Source of the DNA: Pseudoxanthomonas sp. PXM03
Lineage (GTDB): Bacteria; Pseudomonadota; Gammaproteobacteria; Xanthomonadales; Xanthomonadaceae
Direction: 5' to 3'
Assembly (NCBI RefSeq): GCF_014852005.1
Contig: NZ_JACVAU010000001.1
Span: 186,001-250,000, forward strand
Length of the DNA stretch: 64,000 bases
Made by a program: the position numbers and the translations under genes. This document shows positions 33,580 to 41,051 of this stretch, in pieces. Under the pieces are notes generated by a model. The model had not been told where the DNA came from and searched no databases. It saw only the letters and a list, made by a program, of their open reading frames with translations. Position 1 is the first letter of the stretch. Every line of letters starts with the position of its first letter.

Positions 33580-33984
33580 ATGCGCCGCTCGTCCGTCCTA
33601 GTCCTCGTCATCGCTGCCTGTTCCGCCACGTCCGCCATCGCAGGCGAACGCACGCACTATCTGGACCTCATCAACCGCGCGCACGACCGGCTGGTATCGG
33701 TCTCGGCCACGCCGGCCGGGGGCACGGCCTGGCATGAACTGCTGCAGGGCGAGCGCGTCGCCGGCGGCGGTGGCGCGGTGACGGTGCAAGTGGCCGGCGA
33801 CCAGTGCCTGCACGACGTGCGGGTGGAGTTCGCCAATGGCCGGCGCGCGCTGTATCCGGCGGTTGACCTGTGCCGCCATCGCGGCCTGCGCATCCAGCCC
33901 TTGCCGGTGGCACGGCAGGCCAGCACCGCGGTCGCCGCGCGAGGCGAGGCGGACGCCGCCGGCGGGGTGCCACCGGCGGAGTGA
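33580..33984 (+). CDS. Hypothetical exported protein
   Basis: A 134-residue protein with a signal peptide (SSVLVLVIAACSATSAIAGE, cleavage near 21). The mature part has two Cys (DQCLHDV and DLCRHRG) that could form a disulfide, and a low-complexity Ala/Gly tail. A CGGAG ribosome site precedes the ATG at 33580. It is divergent from the LytS/LytTR operon and next to the candidate LytTR site, so it may be a target. No family recognised. Confidence 0.65.
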   Translation: MRRSSVLVLVIAACSATSAIAGERTHYLDLINRAHDRLVSVSATPAGGTAWHELLQGERVAGGGGAVTVQVAGDQCLHDVRVEFANGRRALYPAVDLCRHRGLRIQPLPVARQASTAVAARGEADAAGGVPPAE

Positions 33985-33996
33985 ATGCCGCGTGCT

Positions 33997-35025
33997 TCAG
34001 GCGGCCATGTCCAGCACGATGCGGCCTTCGATGGTGCCGGCATGCATGCGCGCGAAGATGTCGTTGATGCTCTCCAGCCGGTCGGTCGCCACCGTCGCCG
34101 CCACCTTGCCCATCGCGGCGAAGTCCAGCGACTCCTGCAGGTCCAGCCGGGTGCCGACGATGGAACCGCGCACGGTGATGCCGTTGAGCACCATGCCGAA
34201 GATGTCGAGCGGGAACTGTCCCGGCGGCAGGCCGTTGAGCGACACGGTGCCGCCGCGGCGGACCATGCCGATGGCCTGTTCGAAGGCTCTGGGCGACACC
34301 GCCGTGACCAGGGCGCCGTGCGCGCCGCCGATCTCCTTCTTCAGGTAGGCCACCGGATCGGTGGTCTTCGCGTTGACCGTGACGGTCGCGCCAAGCCGGC
34401 GCGCGAGGTCGAGCTTGGTGTCGTCCACATCCACGGCGGCCACGTTCAGTCCCATCGCCTTCGCATACTGCACGGCCATGTGGCCGAGTCCGCCGATGCC
34501 GGAGATCACCACCCAGTCGCCCGGCTTGGTGTCGGTGACCTTCAGGCCCTTGTACACGGTGACGCCGGCGCACAGGATCGGCGCGATCTCGACGAAGCCG
34601 ATGTTCTTCGGCAGGTGGCCGACATAGCCTGCATTGGCCAATGCGTACTCGGCGAAGCCGCCGTTGATCGAATAGCCGGTGTTCTGTTGCGCCTCGCACA
34701 GCGTTTCCCAGCCGCCGAGGCAGTGTTCGCAATAGCCACAGGCGGAATACAGCCACGGGATGCCGACGCGGTCGCCTTCCTTCACGTGGGTGACGCCGGC
34801 ACCGACCGCAACCACGTGGCCCACGCCTTCGTGTCCGGGAATGAAGGGCGGGCTGGGCTTCACCGGCCAGTCGCCTTCGGCCGCATGCAGGTCGGTGTGG
34901 CAGACGCCGCAGGCCTCGATCTTCACCAGGATGTCACCTGCCGCAGGGCGCGGCACGGGCACTTCCTCGATCACCAGCGGCTTGCCGAACTCCCGCACGA
35001 CGGCGGCCTTCATGGTGCTGTCCAT
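33997..35025 (-). CDS. adhP: Zinc-dependent alcohol dehydrogenase AdhP
   Basis: A 342-residue NAD-dependent medium-chain alcohol dehydrogenase that interconverts ethanol and acetaldehyde. Catalytic zinc ligands are Cys in ACGVCHTD (about 41), His-Glu in IPGHEGVGH (about 64) and Cys in APILCAG (about 150). The structural zinc Cys set is [15 protein letters not shown]. The nucleotide fold is [19 protein letters not shown]. All ligands are intact and the length is that of AdhP. It stands alone. Confidence 0.95.
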   Translation of the reverse strand: MDSTMKAAVVREFGKPLVIEEVPVPRPAAGDILVKIEACGVCHTDLHAAEGDWPVKPSPPFIPGHEGVGHVVAVGAGVTHVKEGDRVGIPWLYSACGYCEHCLGGWETLCEAQQNTGYSINGGFAEYALANAGYVGHLPKNIGFVEIAPILCAGVTVYKGLKVTDTKPGDWVVISGIGGLGHMAVQYAKAMGLNVAAVDVDDTKLDLARRLGATVTVNAKTTDPVAYLKKEIGGAHGALVTAVSPRAFEQAIGMVRRGGTVSLNGLPPGQFPLDIFGMVLNGITVRGSIVGTRLDLQESLDFAAMGKVAATVATDRLESINDIFARMHAGTIEGRIVLDMAA

Positions 35026-35212
35026 TCTCTACTCCTGTGCCCGATGAAGCCTCACCGTACGCCGGTCGCGTGAGGAGCACGTTGATTCCGATCAATCCCA
35101 CCGGCGCACCCGCTGCCGCCCGTCGGACAGGAATCCCGCTGGGCATCCGCTGCAACACGCTGTACGGTCGTCCTGGCGCCATCCGCGCAGCGACGACAGC
35201 AAGGCAACTCCC

Positions 35213-35602
35213 ATGCCCTCACGCACGCCATCGACCGATGTGGACGCTTTTCTGAGGGAACTGGAGCATCCGCAGGACGCCGCGATCCGCCGGTTGCGCG
35301 CCGTGATCCAGGCGGCCGATCCGCGCATCGGCGAAGGCATCAAGTGGAACGCGCCGAGCTTCCACGTGGAGGGGCATCATTTCGCCACGATGCAGCTGCG
35401 CCGGCAGGACAGCGTGCTGCTGGTCCTGCACCTGGGCACGGCGAAGCGCGCGATGCCCGACGGCGCCCTCCACGATCCGGACGGGCTGCTGACATGGATG
35501 GCCGCCGACCGCGCAACGGTTTCGTTCGTCGGCACGCAGGACGTGGATGCGCGTGCGTCAGCGCTGCAGGCCGTGCTGCGGCAATGGATGGCCCACGTCT
35601 GA
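35213..35602 (+). CDS. DUF1801 domain protein
   Basis: A 129-residue cytoplasmic protein of the DUF1801/YdhG-like family. Typical pattern: DVDAFLRELEHPQDAAIRRL, IKWNAPSF at about 43-50, and VLRQWMAHV at the end. The family has an iron chaperone-like (frataxin-like) fold in some members, but function here is unknown. AAGGCAACTCCC before the ATG is a fair ribosome site. Confidence 0.85.
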   Translation: MPSRTPSTDVDAFLRELEHPQDAAIRRLRAVIQAADPRIGEGIKWNAPSFHVEGHHFATMQLRRQDSVLLVLHLGTAKRAMPDGALHDPDGLLTWMAADRATVSFVGTQDVDARASALQAVLRQWMAHV

Positions 35603-35629
35603 AGCGGCCGTGACGCCACCGCGGCCGGA

Positions 35630-37210
35630 TCAGATGCCGCCGACGTTGAAAACCGGTTGGTGCTCGATCCGCCCGACCTTCGCCACGGCCTGCCGCACGT
35701 CTTCACGTGCGAGCAGATCGCGCCAGCGTTTCCGCACGGGTTCGAACGCGGGCAGCGGGGCCGGCTCGAGATAATCCTGCAGCGCGGCCAGCATGTCGCC
35801 CCGCGACGCGGGTGCGTCCAGTGCCGCGATCAACGCCTGCGCGGCGTCATCCATGCGGCCTGCCTCCACCAATGCCCAGATCCAGATCTCGCGGGCGTCC
35901 TCATGATGGTCGCGCAGGTAATCGAGCGCGCTGCGTGCGACGAGCGCGTCCTTCTGCTGGACCGCCGCGCAGTGCTGGATGGACGCCTGCACCATGCGGC
36001 CGTAACCGCTCATGTCGCCCACGCGTTCGATCATGGCCCGTGCCTCGTCCGGACGGCCGCGCTGGCACAGGAACTGCCCCAGGTTGAGCATCGGGCCGAC
36101 ATTCGCGCCGCCGGCTTCGTTCATGCCCGAGGCGCGGACCAGGTCCGCCTGCGCATCGTCCAACCTGCCGAGCCCGCGCATGGCGATGGCACGGTTGTTG
36201 AGTATCCACACCGCATGGTCCGGATCATCGAAAGGCAGCGCATCCGCGGGCGCGTTCGACAGCGCCGCCAGGGTTTCATCCGCCAGCGACACCACCTCCG
36301 CGTACCGGCCCAGCGCCAGTTGCGCGTAGGTCAGTTCCATGCGGACTTCGAGGCTTCGCGGTCGTTCGGTGGCGAGCCGGCGCAGGTGATCCACGCGTCG
36401 TCGTGCGGCGGCGGCGATGTCCAGCGTCGCATCGTGGCGATCCAGGAGGGCGTCGAAGCGACGGTCTGCACGGAACTTCACCAGCGCCTGTGGGGAGGTG
36501 GTGAGGGCCACGGCCCTGCGCACGCCATCGGCATCGCCCCGGGCCTGATAGTCGAGGGCCAGCAGGTACCACAGGTCGCCAACGCCCATGCCGTTGCCAT
36601 CCCACGCCGCATGCAGCAGCGCTTCCAGCAATTGCACGCGAACAGGATCCGCATCCGGTGCCTGGCGCGTGATGCGCAGCACGGCCCCGGTGTCCAGGCG
36701 GTCCAGCATGTGGGGCCAGCGGAGCGCGAGGTCGCGCAGGTGGCGTGCGGCAGCTTCCCGGTTGCCTCGGTGGTCTTCGAGTTGCGCGAGCAGGTAGAGG
36801 TCGTCGGGATCGCTCGGGTCGGTGCCGATGGCGCGGGTCACCCGTTCGCGTGCGCGCTCGAAGTCGTCCTGGCGGATCGCCATCCAGGCGGCGCGGGACC
36901 AGGTCGCGCGTTGCTCGCCCGCCGTCAGTGCAGCGAATTCGCGATGCGCCATCACCTTCGCCAGCGTGCGGTCGGCCTGCGCTGCGTCGCCTTCGTCGCC
37001 CATCGCCAGCGCCGCACGCCACTGGCGCGCGTAACCGGGCGACACCCCTTGCTTGCGCTTCTCGCGCGGCGGCGGGCCGTGCTTGCTGAAGGCCGACGCC
37101 GAGGGGGGTTGCTGGTGATGCGCGTCGTGTGCGGCCGCAGAGGTGGCGGATTGCGCCAGCACACCATGACTTGCGGCCGCCAGGAAGACCGCCCCTATCC
37201 ACGCCTTCAT
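35630..37210 (-). CDS. Exported TPR-repeat protein
   Basis: A 526-residue protein with a signal peptide (WIGAVFLAAASHGVLAQ, cleavage near 18), then a His-rich and basic stretch (HDAHHQQPPS, PPREKRKQG). The remainder is helical with tetratricopeptide-like repeats: LYLLAQLEDHRGNREAAARH, VWILNNRAIAMRGLGRLDDA and LNLGQFLCQRGRPDEARAMI. It is probably a periplasmic scaffold for protein contacts. ATG 37210 gives the best signal sequence; ATG 37228 is an alternative. It diverges from the hydrolase gene at 37399. No named family. Confidence 0.78.
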   Translation of the reverse strand: MKAWIGAVFLAAASHGVLAQSATSAAAHDAHHQQPPSASAFSKHGPPPREKRKQGVSPGYARQWRAALAMGDEGDAAQADRTLAKVMAHREFAALTAGEQRATWSRAAWMAIRQDDFERARERVTRAIGTDPSDPDDLYLLAQLEDHRGNREAAARHLRDLALRWPHMLDRLDTGAVLRITRQAPDADPVRVQLLEALLHAAWDGNGMGVGDLWYLLALDYQARGDADGVRRAVALTTSPQALVKFRADRRFDALLDRHDATLDIAAAARRRVDHLRRLATERPRSLEVRMELTYAQLALGRYAEVVSLADETLAALSNAPADALPFDDPDHAVWILNNRAIAMRGLGRLDDAQADLVRASGMNEAGGANVGPMLNLGQFLCQRGRPDEARAMIERVGDMSGYGRMVQASIQHCAAVQQKDALVARSALDYLRDHHEDAREIWIWALVEAGRMDDAAQALIAALDAPASRGDMLAALQDYLEPAPLPAFEPVRKRWRDLLAREDVRQAVAKVGRIEHQPVFNVGGI

Positions 37211-37398
37211 CCGCACGCATGCCCCCATTGCTCTCAGGGGCATTAGAGCGCAATCGGGCGGTCGGCGAAATCGGTGCGTACGCCACGTCCGCGCAGGAAG
37301 CGTGACGGCGCGCCACCCGTGCAGGACCAACGACACACGCCTGTGCGTGCAGGTGCGATGAAACTGGTCGTGTCCCCGTGATGCCTGGAGAGATGCCG

Positions 37399-38517
37399 AT
37401 GAGGAACACCGTGTCCGCGCTGGTGATGGTCGCCGCCCTGTGCGCTGCGCATGCCTCCCGCGCGCAGGATGCCTGTCCGGATCGCTCGGCGTATGCGCCG
37501 GCACGGGAGATCGTCGCCGATCTCGGTCGTATCGTCGCGCCCACCGGTGTGCAGGAGGACTACGCCGTCGAGATCGGCGGCATCCGCCAGTGGGTGAACG
37601 TGCGCGGACAGGATCGCGACAACCCGATGGTGTTGTTCGTGCATGGCGGTCCGGCGTCGCCGGTCATTCCCACGCTGTGGCAGTTCCAGCGGCCGCTCGA
37701 GGAATACTTCACCGTCGTCAACTACGACCAGCGCGGTGCGGGGAAGACGCTGACGTTGAACCCGCAGGAGGCCGTCGCCGACACCCTGCATGTGCAGCGC
37801 TACGTGGACGATGCGATCGCGCTCGCCGAATACCTGCGCACGCGCTACCACAAGCGCAAGCTGGTGCTGATGGCGCACAGCTGGGGCACGGTGGTGGCGA
37901 TGCACGCGGCGCTGCAGCGGCCGGACCTGTTCCATGCCTATGTCGGCATCGGCCAGGTGATCAACGTACGCACCAACGAGCAGGTGAGCTTCGACTATGG
38001 CCTGCGCACCGCCCGCGCGCGGGGAAACACCGACGCGGTGCGCGAGATGGAATCGATCGCGCCGTATCCCGGCGACGCGCCGATCACCCGCGAGCGCATC
38101 ATCATCGCGCGCAAGTGGCCGCAGTTCTACGGCGGGCTCACCGCCTACCGCGATGAATCGAAGTACTTCTTCCAGGGGCCGCGCCTGTCGCCGGATTACG
38201 ACGATGCCGCCCGATGCGCGATCAACGCCGGCAGCGTGCTGACGCTGGGGCGGTTGCTGGACGAATTCCTGCGGGTGGACTTCACCGGTGTGAAGGAATT
38301 TCCCATCCCGGTGGTGATGTTCATGGGCCGCCACGACTACACCACGCCCTCGGAACCCACCGCGGCATGGTTGGCGAAGGTGCGGGCGCCGTACAAGCAG
38401 GGCGTGTGGTTCGAGCGTTCGGCCCACATGATCCCGTGGGAGGAACCGGGCAGGACGCTCGTCAGCCTGCTGGAGGACGTGCGGCCGCTGGCGGTGGAGG
38501 GCGATCGCACGCGTTGA
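37399..38517 (+). CDS. Exported alpha/beta hydrolase, proline iminopeptidase-like
   Basis: A 372-residue protein with a signal peptide (VSALVMVAALCAAHASRAQ). The core has VLFVHGGPASPV, YDQRGAGKT, nucleophile elbow AHSWGT, acid in MGRHDYTTP and His in RSAHMIPWEEP, all as in prolyl aminopeptidase-like hydrolases. In-frame starts lie at 37378, 37393 and 37399; GGAGAG at 37385 is best spaced for 37399. A secreted peptidase or esterase is likely. Confidence 0.82.
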   Translation: MRNTVSALVMVAALCAAHASRAQDACPDRSAYAPAREIVADLGRIVAPTGVQEDYAVEIGGIRQWVNVRGQDRDNPMVLFVHGGPASPVIPTLWQFQRPLEEYFTVVNYDQRGAGKTLTLNPQEAVADTLHVQRYVDDAIALAEYLRTRYHKRKLVLMAHSWGTVVAMHAALQRPDLFHAYVGIGQVINVRTNEQVSFDYGLRTARARGNTDAVREMESIAPYPGDAPITRERIIIARKWPQFYGGLTAYRDESKYFFQGPRLSPDYDDAARCAINAGSVLTLGRLLDEFLRVDFTGVKEFPIPVVMFMGRHDYTTPSEPTAAWLAKVRAPYKQGVWFERSAHMIPWEEPGRTLVSLLEDVRPLAVEGDRTR

Positions 38518-38562
38518 ACACGTTGCCGTAGCCGGTCGGCAACGGAGGCGCGTGAAGGTCGC

Positions 38563-39492
38563 CTATCCCAGGCTGCCGGCGAAGCGTTCCGCCAGCCGTT
38601 GTTGCCGGAACGCTTCGGTCACGTGGTCGACGAAGACGCGCGTCTTCGCCGGCAGCAGCGTGCGGCTGGCGTAGTAGAGCGAGATCGGGCCTGCGTCCGC
38701 ATACCACTTCGGCACGAGCCGGATGAGGTCGCCGCGCTCCAGGTAGGGCAGCGCATCGGGGACGGCGAGCATCGACACCCCCAGTCCCAGCACGGCCGCG
38801 CGTGTCATCGCGGCGGGATCATTGAACAGCAGGTGCGGACGGAGTTCTGCCGCGTGGGTCGCGCCCTCCGCATTGCGCATCGTCCATGTGCGTACGCGGC
38901 CGGTGCGCGCGGACCGCATCGCGATGCCGTCCAGCCCGGCGAGGTCCTCGGGTTCGACGGGCAGCGGGCGTCCCTGCAGGTAGCCGGGCGACGCGACCGC
39001 AATGATGTGCGCAGGGGCCAGCGGGCGTGCCACCACGCCGGGGGCAAGGTCGAAACCGCCGCCGATGGCCGCGTCGAAGCCTTCCGCGACCAGATCCACC
39101 TGCCGGTTGTCGAATTGCCAGTCGATGCGTACGTGCGGATGCTTCGCCATGAAATCCGGCAGCAAGGGAAGCAGATAGTCCATGCCGAAGGCGAGCGCCA
39201 CGCTGACTTTCAGCACGCCCGCGGGTTCGCCCTGATCGTCTGCCGCATCGGCGATGGCGGCGTGCAGGCCTTCCAGCGGACCGCGCACGCCCAGCAGGAA
39301 ACGTTCACCGGCCTCGGTGAGCGTGAGCTTGCGGGTGCTGCGATGGAAGAGTCGCGCGCCCAGGTTCCGTTCCAGCAGCGCCACGTTGCGGCTGACCGCG
39401 GCAGGGGTGAGCCCCAGCTGGCGGGCGGCGGCGGAAAAGCCTCCCAGTTCGGCGCTGCGGACGAAGGATTCCAGGTTGGCGAGGGTTTCCAC
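38563..39492 (-). CDS. LysR-family transcriptional regulator
   Basis: A 309-residue regulator with an N-terminal winged helix (LANLESFVRSAELGGFSAAA and LGLTPAAVSRNVALLERNLG) and a periplasmic-binding-protein-like effector domain (VLKVSVALAFGMDYLLPLLPDF...). GTG 39492 is chosen over GTG 39501 because AAGGG lies 8 nt before it. It belongs to the group that sits beside short-chain dehydrogenases. It diverges from an SDR gene with a 17-bp dyad in the gap, so it very likely controls that gene and itself. Confidence 0.9.
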   Translation of the reverse strand: METLANLESFVRSAELGGFSAAARQLGLTPAAVSRNVALLERNLGARLFHRSTRKLTLTEAGERFLLGVRGPLEGLHAAIADAADDQGEPAGVLKVSVALAFGMDYLLPLLPDFMAKHPHVRIDWQFDNRQVDLVAEGFDAAIGGGFDLAPGVVARPLAPAHIIAVASPGYLQGRPLPVEPEDLAGLDGIAMRSARTGRVRTWTMRNAEGATHAAELRPHLLFNDPAAMTRAAVLGLGVSMLAVPDALPYLERGDLIRLVPKWYADAGPISLYYASRTLLPAKTRVFVDHVTEAFRQQRLAERFAGSLG

Positions 39493-39503
39493 GGGAACCA
39501 CCC

Positions 39504-39520
39504 TTCAAGTGATGCTTGAA
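39504..39520. promoter_or_regulatory. LysR/SDR intergenic dyad
   Basis: TTCAAG-TGATG-CTTGAA, a perfect 6-bp inverted repeat 12 bp from the LysR start and about 90 bp upstream of the SDR start. It is a probable binding site for the adjacent LysR protein. Confidence 0.6.
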
Positions 39521-39608
39521 AGTCATTCTAGCCATTACCGGCTTCTGGAGGAGGATATGCGGGCGCATCGTTCGCTCCACGCAGTCCCATCCCAACCGGA
39601 GCATCGCC

Positions 39609-40376
39609 ATGAACACCCAGACCCAGACCCCCTCCCTTCCGCTTGCAGGCAAGACCGCACTCGTCACCGGCGGCTCGCGCTCGATCGGCGCGGCCATCGC
39701 CAAGCGTCTGGCCGCCGACGGCGCGCAGGTCGCCTTCACCTACGTCGGCTCGCCGGCCCAGGCCGAGGAGACCGCGCAGGCCATTGAAGCGGCAGGAGGC
39801 CGCGCGCTCGCGATCCAGGCCGACGCCGGCAACCCGGACGCCGTGCGTGCTGCGGTCGCCCAGATGGTTGAGACATACGGCGCGTTGGACATCCTGGTCA
39901 ACAACGCCGGCATCGCCGTGGGCGGTGGACCGGTCGACCAGATCGCCTTCGACGACTACCAGCGCATGATCGCCGTCAACGTGACCGGCGTGTTCGTCGC
40001 CACCCAGGAAGCCGTGCGCCACATGCGCGAGGGCGGTCGTGTCGTGCATATCGGCAGTTCGATGACGCGCTATGCGTCTTTCCCCGGGGCATCGCTGTAC
40101 ACGCTGACCAAGGGCGCGGTGACCGGATTCAACCGCAGCCTGGCGCGCGACCTCGGTCCGCGCGGCATCACCGTCAACACGGTGCACCCTGGCCCCACCG
40201 ACACCGACATGAACCCCGCCGATGGCGACGTCGCCAAGCTGGTCGGCCCCGGCATGGCGATCGGCCGCTACGGCAAGCCGTCCGAGATCGCCAGCGTGGT
40301 CGCCTTCCTCGCCAGCCCGGACGCAGCCTTCGTCACCGGCGCCGACATCGTCGCCGACGGCGGTTTCACGTCCTGA
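39609..40376 (+). CDS. Short-chain dehydrogenase/reductase
   Basis: A 255-residue classical SDR. NAD(P) site TGGSRSIGAAIA (about 20), NNAG (NNAGIAVGG), catalytic Ser in HIGSSMTRY, and Tyr-x-x-x-Lys in LYTLTKGAVTG, with a PGPTDTDMNP loop. It resembles 3-oxoacyl-ACP reductase-like enzymes, but the substrate is not known. The ATG at 39609 is chosen because the longer frame upstream would run over the promoter. The next gene begins 27 nt downstream and is probably co-transcribed. Confidence 0.9.
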   Translation: MNTQTQTPSLPLAGKTALVTGGSRSIGAAIAKRLAADGAQVAFTYVGSPAQAEETAQAIEAAGGRALAIQADAGNPDAVRAAVAQMVETYGALDILVNNAGIAVGGGPVDQIAFDDYQRMIAVNVTGVFVATQEAVRHMREGGRVVHIGSSMTRYASFPGASLYTLTKGAVTGFNRSLARDLGPRGITVNTVHPGPTDTDMNPADGDVAKLVGPGMAIGRYGKPSEIASVVAFLASPDAAFVTGADIVADGGFTS

Positions 40377-40403
40377 CCCGCACGCCACCACGAGGAGAAG
40401 ACC

Positions 40404-41006
40404 ATGAAGAGCATCGGCATCATCGGCGCAGGCAACATCGGTACGGCGTTCGCGCGCGCCCTCGCCAGGCACGGCATTCCCGCCATCATCGCCAACCGCC
40501 GCGGCCCCTCATCACTGGCGGCACTGGTGGAGGAGCTGGGACCGGCGATCCGCGCCGGCACGCGCGAGGAGGCTGCGTCGCAGGAACTCGTGCTGGTCGC
40601 GGTGAACTGGTCGAAGCTGCCCGCTGCGCTGGCGGACCTGCCGGACTGGAACGGGCGCATCGTCATCGATGCCAACAATCCGATCGAAGCGCCGCTGTTC
40701 CAGCCCGTCGACCTGGGAGGGCGCACGTCGAGCGACGTGGTTGCGGGCATGGTTCCCGGCGCGCGCCTGGTAAAGGCGTTCAACCATCTGCCGCCGGGGC
40801 TGCTGTCCGCGGATCCGCAGGCGGAAGGCGGGCGCCACGTGCTGTTCCTTTCCGGTGACGATGCGCATGCCCGGGCCGATGTCGGCGCGCTGGTCGAACG
40901 GCTCGGCTTCTTCGGCCTCGACCTGGGGGCGCTTGCGGTGGGCGCGCGCCTGGTGCAGTTCCCCGGCGGGCCGCTGCCGGTGCACAACCTGGTCAGGTTC
41001 GACTGA
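40404..41006 (+). CDS. NADPH-dependent F420 reductase-like NAD(P)-binding protein
   Basis: A 200-residue Rossmann protein. The nucleotide site is IGIIGAGNIGTAFARALARHG (residues 4-24), and NRRGPSSL after the second strand suggests NADP. DANNPIEAP and ARLVKAFNHLPPGLL match the F420-reductase-like family common in bacteria that do not make F420; the real acceptor in these is unknown. GAGGAGAAG precedes the ATG. Second gene of the SDR operon, likely controlled by the LysR protein. Confidence 0.87.
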   Translation: MKSIGIIGAGNIGTAFARALARHGIPAIIANRRGPSSLAALVEELGPAIRAGTREEAASQELVLVAVNWSKLPAALADLPDWNGRIVIDANNPIEAPLFQPVDLGGRTSSDVVAGMVPGARLVKAFNHLPPGLLSADPQAEGGRHVLFLSGDDAHARADVGALVERLGFFGLDLGALAVGARLVQFPGGPLPVHNLVRFD

Positions 41007-41051
41007 TCCCACGCCCGCCGCGCAGGTCGTGTCGTCGCATGGAGAGGAATG

